Below are positions 43,671 through 54,739 of a stretch of 64,000 nt of DNA, one piece after another; positions within the stretch are counted from its first letter, which is position 1; the number at the start of each line of letters is the position of its first letter. The DNA comes from Gymnorhina tibicen. Taxonomy: Eukaryota > Chordata > Aves > Passeriformes > Artamidae. The position numbers and the translations under genes are program-made. The stretch lies in the NCBI GenBank assembly GCA_013399875.1, contig VXAZ01000607.1:496001-560000 (forward strand), in the 5' to 3' direction. The notes under the pieces were generated by a model. It had not been told where the DNA came from. It saw nothing but the letters and a program-made list of their open reading frames with translations, and searched no databases.

Positions 43671-43810
43671 CCTCTGACCATCTTTGTAGTTCTTCTCTGG
43701 TTTGGATGCAGAGGGTCCACGTCTGCCTTTCTCTGGGGACCCCAGAGCTGGATGCAGTGCTCAGGTGGGGTCTCACCTGAGCAGAGAAAAAGGGGAGAAG
43801 GTGTGTGCAT
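43671..43810 (-). mobile_element. CR1 LINE, antisense fragment of ORF2 C-terminus
   Basis: Plus-strand 'tggggaccccagagctggatgc', 'agtgctcaggtggggtctcac' and 'ctgagcagagaaaaaggggag' are the complement of the avian CR1 segment coding for the end of its reverse-transcriptase ORF. On the minus strand a frame reads PPEHCIQLWGPQ and NQRRTTKMVRG, matching the conserved 'leYcvQfWgPh...QRRatKlvrG' block of CR1/L2-type LINEs. Frames are broken and the element is truncated on both sides. Confidence 0.9.
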
Positions 43811-43811
43811 G

Positions 43812-43848
43812 TTCCTGGAGTCAGCCTTTGCTGCCTTGACTCCAGGAA
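43812..43848. repeat. Perfect 12-bp hairpin next to CR1
   Basis: TTCCTGGAGTCA (43812-43823) and TGACTCCAGGAA (43837-43848) are exact inverted copies with a 13-base loop. The arms include an AP-1-like TGACTC half site. The total length (37 nt) is too short for a typical pre-microRNA. Confidence 0.85.
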
Positions 43849-43919
43849 GATGAACACTCCTCCCTCCCACCGTCACCACCCTGCCCTTCAGTGCTGAGCT
43901 GGGCTCAAGTCTAAGGAGG

Positions 43920-44520
43920 CTTTTAGGCTGTGCACATCACGCTGCTTCTGTAGCCTAAAAGGAGGTGTTTGGATTTCTATATTTAGTTGTCCTCACTTCC
44001 TTTCCTCCTTGACATTTATGAATTTTCGATGTCTTTCACGCTGGGCCTCTGAAGGGCGTCCTGGAGAGATGTGTGGTGGCCCCTGCGCTGCACCTCCTGG
44101 TCCCGCAGGGATGTGGCTCCGGTCATCTGCTGGCATGGCCAGGGCTTGCTCGGGGACCACGGGCACTGCCAGGATGCTCTCCAGCCTTTAGCAGGCGTGT
44201 GGGGCTGCTGCTCGCTCTGCAGCTGCCTGAGGGAGGGAAGGGGAGGGAGAGATGTCTGGGAGCAGTGGAAAAAAACGAGATTACAAGGGATCAGGGAGAT
44301 GCTGTTAAAGTACATGGCAACTTACAGATGAAACAGGCAGCGGCTGCCTGGAGCTGAAGGCAAATTTGGCAGTGGACTTGCGCAGGAGACTGTCACGGAA
44401 TTAGCCTGGCTGGGATGTGGGTGGGATGGGGACCACGCGGGCCCCGCAAGCGCGCCTTGTACCAGCTGGTTGGGATGGGGCACCCTGCCAACAACCTGAC
44501 CATTCCCCTAACCACTACCT
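43920..44520. other. Non-coding background
   Basis: No gene recognised; G-rich at 44195-44260 and 44400-44480. Confidence 0.5.
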
Positions 44521-44529
44521 TAAGCACTG

Positions 44530-44556
44530 CCTAAGCCTAAGCCTAAACCTAAACCT
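44530..44556. repeat. Telomere-like degenerate hexamer run
   Basis: CCTAAG twice, CCTAAA twice, then CCT. The unit is one base off the vertebrate CCCTAA telomere repeat, with a hexamer period kept over 27 bp. Confidence 0.7.
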
Positions 44557-44879
44557 GACTGCATCATGAGGGGCGGTCCAGATCAGAAAGATGTGGGAGC
44601 AGCGGTGTTGGGGCCCTGCCGGGATTGCCTTGCCGTGCCTTTTCCAGCCCCAGGCTGGACATACGAGATGGAGAAAGGGGAGAGACCCCGGTCAGATCCT
44701 TTCCAAAAGCCCAAGGGACTGATGGCCAGACCGTGGATACATCCCTGCTGCCCATCCTCCACCTCAGCAGAGCCGCAAAGGTGCGAGAGGCCTCGTGCGC
44801 AGGGACAGGCAGGGAGCCAGCGCGGACTTTTCCATCCCCGACCTCCACGGAGACGGACACCTGTGTCCCTCCTCTCTGC

Positions 44880-45150
44880 CGGGCCGTTTTTAGCAGCCGT
44901 AATTATACCCTTTCAATCTATGTATAAATAACTGGAATTCCGGGTAAAATGTCGGGTTGCTTGATTTACATCCCCAGCGAGCCGATAAGGTTGCAACAAG
45001 GATAAATCATGGCAGAAGTGCACACTCAGAAGATCTCAGAGGAAGAGAGAGAAACTTCTGCCCCCCCGCTCTGCCATTACTCATGCTTGTTTGTAAAGTG
45101 GCCAGGATAGTTTTGGCATTAAACAAACATTGTGCGATTGCCCAAGTATT
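44880..45150. promoter_or_regulatory. Candidate regulatory region
   Basis: GCCGTAATTATACCC, TGTATAAATAACTGG, GCTTGATTTACATC and GATAAATCATGG at the left; CTTGTTTGTAAAG and TTAAACAAACATTG (inverted FOX-type cores) plus TTGTGCGATTG (C/EBP-like) at 45085-45145. Confidence 0.35.
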
Positions 45151-45194
45151 CCATCATTGTCCTGAGTGCCCATGGAGAGTTGCAGGAAGAAGGT

Positions 45195-45503
45195 ACTTGT
45201 TTTTCCTGCCTGCTTCTGTTTACAGGCCACCAAGGACAGAGCTGGCTGGGGGCTGCTGTCAGGGGTCCTGGTCCCATCGCCCCCCCCGAGCCCCTGGCCT
45301 CTCCACCTCAGGCTGGAATTTTCAGAGGCAGCCGTGCAGGACCCACTGAGAGGTGGGGAAGGTGCTTCGGTTCCCCCAGACCCCCAGCCCTGCAGCGTTA
45401 CCTGCGGCTGCTGCACCTCTGCCCAGCCAGCAGCACGGCGGGGCTGCAACGGGAGACGGACGAGCCCGTCCTGGAGGTTTTTCAAGTGGAGATTAACCAC
45501 TGA
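45195..45503 (+). other. Splice-acceptor-like site and multi-frame open stretch
   Basis: A pyrimidine tract ends in TTCTGTTTACAG at about 45224, a good acceptor sequence. Downstream all three plus frames and one minus frame stay open for about 90 codons. No frame matches a family I know, so coding status is doubtful. Confidence 0.2.
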
Positions 45504-45789
45504 GTAGGTTGTTTTTATTTAAGATGCCATATGTCTCTTCCCTCTAAATATCTCTTCCATCAGATACCGCTGTGATTCCCGCTCTGCCTCCCAACCCTGC
45601 CTTTGAGACACTATTGCAAGCACTTCATAAAACCGTGTTAGATTGGAGATGGGAAATGCTTTGAAGCTCCTTCTGCCCCCTCCCCGCAGACGCCAGACCC
45701 GACGCCTGCGCAGCTGCCCTGTCCACCCCGCAGCGTGCCCGGGGAGTGGACACTGCTCCAGTCCGGGTCGTGGCGCCCATTTGGCTCCC

Positions 45790-45960
45790 GTGACTCATTG
45801 GATTACGCTGCAAAATCCCTTCTCCGCCTGCGAAAGGGGATAGCGGCGTTATCCTCTTCCCCTGCTGTGAGCTTCAATATATCAAGGATTGTGAGGCACT
45901 TAGTGCTATGTAAATGGGAGACATATCAGCTGTGCCTCAGATAAATGAATTTCACTTAGA
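45790..45960 (+). repeat. Ancient L2/MIR-type retroelement relic, sense
   Basis: 'cttctccgcctgcgaaagggg', 'atagcggcgttatcctcttcc', 'gctgtgagcttcaatata' and 'gattgtgaggcacttagtgctatgtaaat' follow the order of the L2/MIR-type 3' region (ccccatctgtaaaatgggg, ataatagta, tgttgtgaggattaat, gtaaagcgctttgagat...tataaat). It is diverged and its CpG content is raised by drift. Assignment is by remembered consensus. Confidence 0.5.
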
Positions 45961-46260
45961 TTGATGGGTGTGAAGCACTTCCAAAATTAGGCCTATTCTT
46001 CTTAAATCAAACAGTTTCCCCAAGCCAGTTCAGCTCCATTGATGTAGAGGAAGTCATCAAGCTGCGATTCATCATCGAGCTCAATCACAGACCTTCAACA
46101 CGCTGACCCACTGTGAGCTTCCTCCTCTTGGCAGGGGAGAGGAGTTTGGCCAGGCACAGGAGGAGCAGGACCCTTCTTCTCCTCCATGCACAGGTCATCC
46201 ACAGCTTGGGTTGCAAACCCACGTGCTTGCTCTGCTCCTTACACCGCACTCTCTTTATGC
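45961..46260. other. Low-CpG sequence of unclear origin
   Basis: CAGTTCAGCTCCATTGATG near 46026 resembles a segment of old sauropsid repeats ('agctccattga'), so the relic at 45.8 kb may extend here. Short open frames on both strands look protein-like but are under 45 codons. Confidence 0.3.
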
Positions 46261-46559
46261 TGTTAAATGTTCTATAACATCACAAGCGTCATTTCATTCA
46301 GCCAGCAAAGAGTAAATCCCTCTTGTGCGTAGGAGCACCACCAAGCTGCAGCTCGCTGAGTAACTCTGTAGTAAAGCACACCAAGGTGTTTGTAGGAGCT
46401 TCTTCGCCTGCGTGGTGGGGCTGCCACCCATCCCAACCTCAGGGGATGCCAGAGGGGGACTGGGTCTGCAGGCAGCCCCGCTCCTCTCCAGGCTGGCAGT
46501 TCTCCTCTTCCCTGTGCCAAAGCCGAGCACCTCCTGCCTGCAAGGATCTGTCTGGTGTT

Positions 46560-46700
46560 TATGCGCAGAGCAGCTCAGCTCTCTCCAACTTTTTAACTGC
46601 AGATAATCAACAAAGCTGGGCAAATAATTTAGCACGTATAATTTATTCTATGAATTTTGATTCTTTGCCCACAAGCAGCTTGTGCTGCTCACCAAGGTAT
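46560..46700. promoter_or_regulatory. Candidate regulatory island
   Basis: CAGATAATCAACAAAG, GCAAATAATTTAGC, GTATAATTTATTC and GAATTTTGATTCTTTG in about 90 bp, CpG-poor. Confidence 0.35.
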
Positions 46701-47625
46701 TGGTGCTATGAAATTATGCAGGGGAGCTGCCGCCTTGGCCCAGGGCTGGCTCAGCCGGCTGGCAGCGAGCAGGACACCCCGAGCACGGCAGTGCTGGCCA
46801 CGGGCTTGTCCTCTGTCAGCTGCCTCGCTCGTGTGGCATTGTCCTGCTGGTGGCCTGGGAGAAATCCGACCTTAGAGGGCAGCTAAGTGTTGTTAGCAGG
46901 AACTGTCCCCGCACACCGAGGACAGCGGTTCCCCGTCCCCAGTCCAGGATTAGGCATCCGAAGGGGAGGTACAACAACCCAGCAGCTGAGTAATTGTCGA
47001 AACGTGGCCACATCATCCATATGTTTATACCAAACTGCCCCATACTGTCATTAAATGAGGCTAAATATCCCTAGGAGCAGCAGTAAGCACAGCTGTGCTG
47101 TTTTTCCCCGTTGGCAGAGGAAGGAGATGCTGCCGCCGCCGCCACCTCAGGCGTGGCCACCGTGCCAGTTACGAGCTGGCCCGAGATTCCGATGTGGAAG
47201 CTGCGAAGTGTTTTGCAGCTGCTTTGGGCCGTGTTTGCAGCGTGCCTCGTGCCTGTTGGGCCGGTCCCTCCGCTGGGCTCGTGCTCCTGCGCTGGTCATC
47301 AGACACGGGGCGGCCGTGGGGACACAGCTGCGGCCACACACAGGCAGCACGCGGCCCTGACCTCTGCCCCGCTCCGGCCGCACATCCAGCAGCGTCTTTG
47401 AGTCTGACAGGCGCTGGAAGAGCTGACGCAAGTTTTCATTAACAGCTCCTCCGAGGTGGGAGTTAACGTGTTTGTAGAGAGAACGCGCGGCTGTAAATCA
47501 TCCGCGGGCCCGTCCCCGTCCCTGGCTGTTTGCCACCGCCGGCGGCAGGGCGTGCACGTGGCTGTCACTCCGTGGATGCCCTCCATCCCCTTTCTTTATC
47601 TCCTAAACATTGCAATCTTGTCGTC
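46701..47625. other. GC-rich, CpG-containing background
   Basis: CpG-rich at 47120-47350 and 47460-47560, with a CCGCCGCCGCC run near 47133. No promoter motif or coding exon is recognised. Confidence 0.45.
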
Positions 47626-47629
47626 TGCA

Positions 47630-48240
47630 GCAAGAGCTACAGCCCTTCAACTTAAATGTGCCTGCCAAGAAAAATGTTGATTTTTTGCCTCCACCTACCT
47701 TCAGATATCTGATTAATTCAATGCAAGGAGCAAGGAATTAAGTCGGGGGTTTTTTAAGCTGAATACAGAAACATTGATGTAGAAAACCACTGTGGCTGTT
47801 AGAGCTGCCTGGTGACTGAGACAGCCTTAGAATGCATTTTAGCTTGACTTGGCATGCTGGCTTTGAGGAGCTAAATGGAGAAGTGAACTAATCCCAGGTC
47901 TTAATGAATAATGTTCAAATCCAACTTTCATTTTCCAATGCGTCCATACATTCAAGAATGACTCACAAGGTGTTTGTTGTGCAGTGGAAAAATAGCCAAG
48001 CTGGGAAGGGTATTTTTATGTGTTTGTGAATCATTGTATATGATATTTTCCTCCACTGTGCCTCTCTGTCCTGGCAGTTTTCTGCAGAGAAATCCATTCA
48101 GCTGCACTGGAAATGTAGGCACTTTATAGAAAATCTTTAATAGCATCAGCACAAATGGATGGCTCTTATTTCCTCTCCGCAAAGTGGCGATTTGCAAAAC
48201 CACTGCTAACAAATAGTTGCCCTCCTTCCCAAACCATCAA
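47630..48240. promoter_or_regulatory. Longest candidate regulatory region
   Basis: About 600 bp almost without CpG. Sites include CTGATTAATTC, GGAATTAAGTCG, AACCACTGTGG (RUNX-like), CTTGGCATGCTGGC, GTCTTAATGAATAATG and CATTGTATATGATA. The length and uniform composition make it the most likely block of deep conservation in the window. Its right edge at 48240 is abrupt, followed by CpG-rich sequence. Confidence 0.45.
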
Positions 48241-48249
48241 AAAAGACAG

Positions 48250-48460
48250 ATGGAGCCGCCTCCTGCCCCAGCGGGTGGGGCAGAGCCCGGCACAGGGACA
48301 GGCACCTCGCGTCCCCCGGGTCTCTGAAGCCCGTGGATGGGGACACGGGAGCGCGGGGTGCCGTGGGATTCCGCGGGCGGCGGCTCCTGCTCCCCGCGGG
48401 CCGGTGCGGGAGCGCTGAGCGCGGAGCGGGAGCGGGGCCGGGTGAACACATGGCTGCACA
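48250..48460. promoter_or_regulatory. Short CpG-rich segment
   Basis: About 200 bp dense in CpG, densest at 48345-48445 (GCGGGCGGCGG, GCGCTGAGCGCGGAGCG). It directly follows the long AT-rich region. No TATA box or recognisable exon. Confidence 0.3.
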
Positions 48461-49365
48461 GGTGCCAGCGTCTATGCAGACGCATATGGGAGAGACAGGG
48501 AACCGCACGGATCCTTTCCAACTCGCTCCGTCCTGGCTCCCGTGCCTGTTTGTTTTCTGGTACGCTCGTCTTGCTGGAATTTTTAACATTTAATTAGTCG
48601 AGCCAGCTGCTTCTGCTTTGCAAAGGGCTGGGCAGTTCTGCCTGGTTTCAAAGGCAGGTTTCTTTGTTCCCAGGATCCATCCAGGCTCCGGCGGAGGCAC
48701 GGAGCCCGGTCCCCTGATCCCACTGCTGTTCCTCTGAGCACCGTGCTCCCAGCGCTGGATCCAGGGCCGTGCTGGGACCTGCATGGTGCTGCCAACCTGG
48801 CTGGGATACCAGGCAAAGCCTTACATCCCCTCTCCGTCCCTCTCCACTGAATCGGAGCTGAGAGCAACCTTCTGCTCCACACATTATTGTCCCTTGGAAA
48901 CGGGATGAAAACCAGAGGACTCATGGAGGAGGAGAGAGGGGCCCAGAGGCTCCGTGCCGAAGGGCTGAGGACGAGCAGCTCTGGGCATTGCCACACTCCT
49001 TTCCTGAGCCAGCCCTCCCCACCCGGCCCTGGCAGAGCCCTCCCTCCTTCCCCAGTGCCCACCCAGCCCTGGAGGAGCACTGAGACACCGGTCCCATCCA
49101 GCGGCTGCAGGAGAGCCCATGGATTCAGGGGGAGCTGGGATTGCAGCCTGATTATCGCCACCGCTCATGGAAACACTTCTAAGGCATTTGCCTTCGGAAA
49201 AAGTCAGAGTGCCTCAAATGTCAGGTGTCAGCCAAGCCTTTCTGCAGCCCCGGGCGCGCTCCCCTCTCCCTCTTCAAGTGACACAAAGGTCCCTGCACGA
49301 TTCCATTCAGCCCAGATACCATCTCTAGCCTTTAAAGCCGAGAGAAGTTTGCCCGAAAATAGAGA
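48461..49365. other. GC-rich non-coding background
   Basis: No gene recognised; a 192-codon minus frame lacks any family signature. Confidence 0.5.
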
Positions 49366-49369
49366 CGTG

Positions 49370-49660
49370 ATCTTTATTCCAATCGTTCTAATCATTCCTT
49401 TTTCCCCCGGGAAATAAATTTTTAATTGTTCTTATTCTTCCATAGCACCTTTGAAGTACTTTTACATTCAAAGTCCAGGACAGAAGAATACTTTAAACTT
49501 TCCAATTTTCAGACCCTGGCAAACCCATCGCTTCTGACATAAATAAACAAAGCCCAAACATGTTTAATGAAACAGTTTCAGTTTTCAAAATGAACGATTT
49601 TGTTTTGATCAAAAAGCCATTTGTAGCTCCAATCCCAAAGACGTTTTCCCAAAATCCATT
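49370..49660. promoter_or_regulatory. Candidate island, possibly L2/MIR-derived
   Basis: AT-rich and CpG-poor. 'ttattcttccatagcacctttg' and 'agtacttttacattcaaag' at about 49431-49473 faintly recall the L2/MIR 3' region read antisense. Otherwise TTTTAATTG and GTTTTGATC cores only. Confidence 0.25.
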
Positions 49661-50050
49661 TAAGCCAGCTCTAAAAACCTCTTTGCAGAGAGAGGTGTGA
49701 CGTAGGCTTGTTTGCCAGCCTGGATTTGCTTCCCCTCATTAGAGCTGCCAGATGTGAGACCTGGGTTTTGGGGGGATGGAGACCTCCTGTGCTGGTCACA
49801 GGCGATTCCCCTGATTGGGGGGGGCAAAACCAAAGCCTGGCAAACAGCATCCAGGAAACCAAAATATGCATTTTCCCTCTGCTGGGAAACACCGGGGAAC
49901 AAAACCATCATTTTGTCCCGCATCCCACTCCTTGCACATCCGACCCCGTGCGGGGATTTCGGTCCCGGCCGCGCCTCCCGCAGCTGCCCCATTCAGCTCT
50001 GGGCTGGGCCCAACAGCCCTGCTCTGGATGAACTAAAAACTCATTTCTAG
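49661..50050. other. Non-coding background
   Basis: No gene recognised. Confidence 0.5.
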
Positions 50051-50059
50051 CAGGCGCTG

Positions 50060-50310
50060 CCTCCGAAAGTGCTGCGCGTGCAGTTGTTGCTGCCAGCGAG
50101 CTCATTAGCACAGCGACTCGGGGACGGAGCGCGGCCACCGCTGCTGAGGGGACACCAGCAGCTCCCACCTGCCCGGCCAGGGGACAACAGCCACCTTCGA
50201 GGCCGGGACACCACCGCGAGGCAGAGCCGAGGAGCCCGCGGGCTCCGCAGGGCCGTGCCCGGGCTCGGGAGGGGCTGAGCGCAGGGCGCCCGCAGAGAAG
50301 CGCAGCAAAA
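50060..50310. promoter_or_regulatory. Short CpG-rich segment
   Basis: CpG-rich from 50062 to 50300 (GGGACGGAGCGCGGCC, CCGCGAGGC, GAGCCCGCGGGCTCC). GAGCCCGCGGGCTC near 50235 is a perfect palindrome. No promoter element or exon recognised. Confidence 0.3.
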
Positions 50311-51885
50311 TGCAGGAGCATCCCCTCCCTCTCGCTTCCCTGGCCCTGCATCCCTTTGAGGACCTGCGGCGGTATCCCTGCAGGAACACCCACGGGAGTG
50401 AGCTCCGGCCGTGGGGAGGGGAGCGGTTCCTCGTCACCCATCCCACACCTCTGCTCATCCCTCGCTAATCGCCCTCCGACACTGCCCCGAGACGGGCTGT
50501 ACCCAGGGAGAGCCCCCAGCTCTCACCGGCGCCTGCGGCTGTGGCAGAGCGATGAGCATCATCCCCCCAGCTCGCGGCAGAGCCATGAACCTTGTCCCCC
50601 CCCGCCCCGGCTTCCCAAACGCAGCGGGAGCTCAGCCCAAGGTGGTGCCTGAGGCTGGTCACTTTGTCGCTGCAGGGCTACACCCGGTTATCACTCCTCT
50701 GGCACCGCTACCCTTCGAAGTGTCTCAATAAAAGCAGAAAAAAGAGCAGTAAAGTCGAGTGGAAACAAATCCAAGAGGGTTTGGCAGGTCTGACTTATGG
50801 GAAGAGATGAAGGAACCGAACACAGTAAGAGAGGACACGTGTACCTCCCATGCTCTCCAGGCTGGAGCGGTCCCATGCTCCAGCTGTGGGGACAGCAGGA
50901 TGAAGCTGCAGGCACGGAGGTTTCCGGCTGAATCCATCTCTCCCCAGGCAGACAAACAGGTTGCTCTGAGGGTTTTTCATTTCCTCCATCACAGAGCAGC
51001 CATGCGCCTTTCATACCGGGAGCCTTTCAACACTTTGGGAGGCAATTCTGACGCGTTCTATGGGCACAGGGAGATAACAGAAAGCTCTCAAGGAACCCTC
51101 GGTGGCAGGGAAAGTTCAATCTTTGTGGTGCATCCTGCACTCACTGGGGTCTGCGCCTCAGCGTCCCACCCACTCCTCATTCCCGAGGAGCTGAATTACT
51201 CTCGCTGCTTCCTGCGGCTTCTCTCTGATGAGGCACTCGGGGTTGAGAAGCAAAACCAGACCAAAAGTCACCACAAGCCCTTGCCACAAGACAGACGCAA
51301 ATATCTGGAAGCAGGGCCTGTTCTGACTCCTGCGGGAGGGGGAGCAGGCGGCTGCTCCCGCACAGCGCCCACGGGCAGAAAGGCTCTGCCGAGCTATTTT
51401 TAGCCCCAACGTTGCAGAACAAGAAGCAGCTCCAGGCAATTGTCTGTTTTCTTTCTATTTTTTTCCCTCCTTGTCTCTTTTCTCAGATTTATCCCCCGGG
51501 AGCCAGGGCAGAAGGGCTGTTTCAGGAGGAGGGGCTCCATTACCTGAGCACCGGTTGGGGACATTCCAGCCACCACCCTGGGGCTGTACCCGGTGCCCTG
51601 CGGGATCACGGCCACAGAGCAGCCAAACTGAGCTGTTTCTCTTTCCAGAGCACAGCAGAGGAGGGTGGTGTCTCACGCTGAGAGGAAAATCCGCCCCCGT
51701 TCCTGCTCTGCCTTCGGGTGCAGCCGCGGTGGGAGCGCCCAGGTGAAGGTCACCGGTGGGCTGGAACGTGAAAGCAGCCAGGGCCGGGCCGGCACTTCCC
51801 TCCCAGAGCATCCCCGCGGTGCTGAGGGGCCATGGGGGATTTGCAGGGAATTTGGCCGCTCTGTGCAATGCCAGCAGCAGTTCCG
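50311..51885. other. GC-rich non-coding background
   Basis: Open frames of up to 214 codons but no recognisable product. A pyrimidine tract at 51440-51490 ends in CTTTTCTCAG, an acceptor-like site with no supporting exon. Confidence 0.5.
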
Positions 51886-51889
51886 TGCC

Positions 51890-52350
51890 AGCTAATTGCA
51901 TCCACATTATCTCTGGTCCAAAGAAAAGCCTGATTTGAGCCCCGTTTCTATGGGAAGTGGCATTGCTGATGCACAGCCGTGCACACGCTTTGTACCAGCC
52001 TCAGACAGCACGACTTGACATGAAACAAGCCTACACAAAAATAAATTGTATTGTATTTAAATATTCCTTAAGTCATTTTAATGTATTTAAGTCTTAATTC
52101 ATCTTCTCAAAGTCCCTTTCCCCTACACTAATGTGATGTATTTGACAGAAAGATGAATGACGTTATTAAAGAGCCTCTCTGGCAAATTTCAGTAATAAAA
52201 TCTCCTCTTCCCCCCCGCCTCTCTCCTTTTCCACACACGCAGACCTCTGCTTCCCTCATCCTCACAGATTATTCCCGGTTACTGAGAGAGGCTCCAGAAC
52301 ATTTCCTGAATCCTTCTCACGTGGATTATTTAACCTCACGTGCCCACGCC
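51890..52350. promoter_or_regulatory. Candidate regulatory region
   Basis: AT-rich at 52025-52215. TGTATTTAA occurs at 52052-52060 and 52082-52090 (30-bp period) and TTAAGTC at 52068 and 52087. GAATGACGTTATTAAAG contains a CRE-like TGACGT. Confidence 0.35.
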
Positions 52351-54095
52351 AAGGGATAGCACCTGGCTGTGCTGTGCCATGCGCCCTCGGTGAGAGGAAC
52401 CTCCCACACTCCCAAGTATCCAGGTACCCTCCTCATCCTCACCAGGAGCCTCAGCCAGCTGGTGTGAGGGTGTCAGGGGCCACCCAGCCTGAGCCTGGCC
52501 TTCCTCCACACCACCCGCACACAGACACCTCCGAATTTACACCCTGCTTCCCCGTTCCATCCTGATTTATCATTTCCAGCACTCCAGAGAAGTCACGCAC
52601 ATTAATCATCCCAGCTTTTAAACCACCCCCCTAAATCATTTCTCACACTGGGAGCCGTTTGCCCCCAGCACTGGGCAGCCCCTGCCACCTTATGGACGGA
52701 GGTGACACAGGGAGAGCTTTGTGGGGTCACAGCGGGGTGGGGAAGAAGGGGAACCCCTCTGTCAGCATGATCCCAAGGGCTGGAGGGAGAACCCTTTGGC
52801 TCAGCCAAGGAAAAGGCACCCTGGACCCTGAATTACTGCCGGGGTAAGCACGGCACGTGGGCAGCCTCGGCACAGGGGATCTTGCTTGCTCCCTCCAGCT
52901 CAAGGCCCGGAATGTCTCCCGGTGTCTCCTGTTCCTGGTACGTGAAGGATTTTATTTCCTGGGCTTTTCCCTTTGCAAGCTTTGCCCTTTGCCCTGAACA
53001 GGAGGAATTTTACTAACTTTATCTCCCGAACCCCGGCACACAGAAGAGAGGAGAATAAAAGAATGCCATGACCTCATCCATCTGACCCGAGCAGCAGAGG
53101 CAGAGGCTGCACGCTGGAGCGCTCCCATTTTTGCCCAGGATGTGTGGAGTGGCAGCCACAGAGCTGTCAGGGTCCTGCACTGGGGTTCCCAGCGGGGCTG
53201 GGGTTCCCGTGGGCTGGATGTATTTTTTTATCCTGGGGGTCCTGCCCCGATGCCACAGGTCAGGGCGGCAGAGGGAGATAAAGGATGAAAAGGGGGATTG
53301 CACGAGCAGCTCAGTGCCGCTGAGGCGGGAGGGCACAGCCACGAGCTGCCCCACAGGAGCCCCAGCACTGTGGGAACGCCCATGGAGAGCAGGCGCTGCC
53401 GAGGCGCCGGGGCACGCTGGGTGAGACCAAGGCCGACCCCCCCTCTGCAGAAGCACCTTGCTTGCAGTAAGGACAAGATCTGCTGCTCTCTGGCTGTTTA
53501 GACTCTCCAAAGCTTCAGTGATCTACCTAGATTAGGCCTCAACAAGCTGAATTTCTGCTCCAGGTAGTGCAGCTGCTCCTTGCTGAATAAAACATGTGCT
53601 CACGCTGCTGCGCCCCGAAGACGAGCTCCAAGAAACCTTTTATTTCTCTCTCTATTCATGCACACGCTGATTTTTTTGGCAAACGCCTGCAAAGAGGGGC
53701 CCTACTTGTTGTTCCTCTCAGGTTATTCCATGCAGGGAACGACGTTGCTGTTTTCCTAAGCTTCCCATCGCTCGGGAGTGCTGAGCCACCGGCGGGTCCG
53801 GCCCCGCGCTGCCTTCCCAAGGGATGCACTCCCAACGCGCAGCCACACGGAGCTGGGATTGCTGCTGTTCCCAGGTGGTCCCAAGTATCGGGGGAACGAC
53901 AGTGGTGGTGGCAGTGCGGCCGCAATGCCACGGCCAGAGCAGGCAGCTCGGGGATGGGATGGATATTCCAGCCCGTGCCTGTCTCCGTGCGCCAGGGGAG
54001 CAGCTCCGCGTTCTGGGCGGTGTTTGCACACCCACACCCCCGGGACAAACATTATCCCTGTCCTCTGAGCTTGCCAAGGAGCCTGAAACCCCTGC
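52351..54095. other. GC-rich non-coding background
   Basis: No gene recognised; frames up to 189 codons appear to be chance. Confidence 0.5.
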
Positions 54096-54289
54096 GCAGC
54101 TCTACAGCAAGAGAGAGCCTTTCCATAAACACGCCGAGATCTGTTTGGCATCCGCTCCCATAATGACACAGCAGCTCATTACAGCCTGTGACATCCCACT
54201 GCAAACAGAACACTGTGCGACCCTGTAATTTCGGGAGCTAGATCAGGTACTCGTGTGCTTTGCATAATCCAAAACATTGTGGCTTTCAA

Positions 54290-54335
54290 GCTGAGTTTTC
54301 CTTTTCTTTTTCCTTTTTTATTTTTTTTTTTGCTG
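54290..54335 (+). repeat. Pyrimidine/poly-T tract
   Basis: TTTTCC/TTTTCT runs ending in T11 before TGCTGG. Simple-sequence tract. Confidence 0.75.
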
Positions 54336-54441
54336 GCCTTCCGTGTCTTCTCTTCTGGTTGACATGGTTACAGGATCCTGAGGATGGGGTAACAGGAGAT
54401 ACATGGGTTTGGGTAGACTCAGAAACCCACTGATGCCTCCT

Positions 54442-54470
54442 GGAAAAGCAGGAAAAGCAGGAAAAGCAGG
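54442..54470. repeat. 9-bp tandem repeat
   Basis: GGAAAAGCA three times plus GG. Confidence 0.9.
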
Positions 54471-54739
54471 CTGCTTTGAGACAATTCAGCTGCTTTGTCT
54501 TCTTCCATGTCTCTCCCTCTGTTTCCTATTTCCAAATAGGGATTCACACGAAGGCATCACTTTCTTTCCTGAAGACTTCCACCCACTGCTGCCTTTTCCC
54601 TGCCCAATCTCTTAATTCTCCTCTTGTGCCATCATCATCACCTTGCTGTGACTCACTACTCTGGCAGAGGAGACCCAGGTGGGGACAGAACTGGTGGTGG
54701 GAGTGAGGGCTTACAACAAAACAGAGAGATGCAAGCAAA

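Noticed and set aside
43812..43848. microRNA precursor
   Set aside because: The stem is only 12 bp with no further pairing in the flanks; pre-microRNAs need about 30 paired positions.
44530..44556. True interstitial telomeric repeat
   Set aside because: No unit is the canonical CCCTAA and the run is only 27 bp.
46000..46110. Protein-like short frames on both strands (a plus frame with SSIDVEEVIKL and a minus frame with ELDDESQLDDFLYI)
   Set aside because: Fewer than 45 codons, complementary frames explain each other, the stretch adjoins an old repeat relic, and no family match comes to mind.
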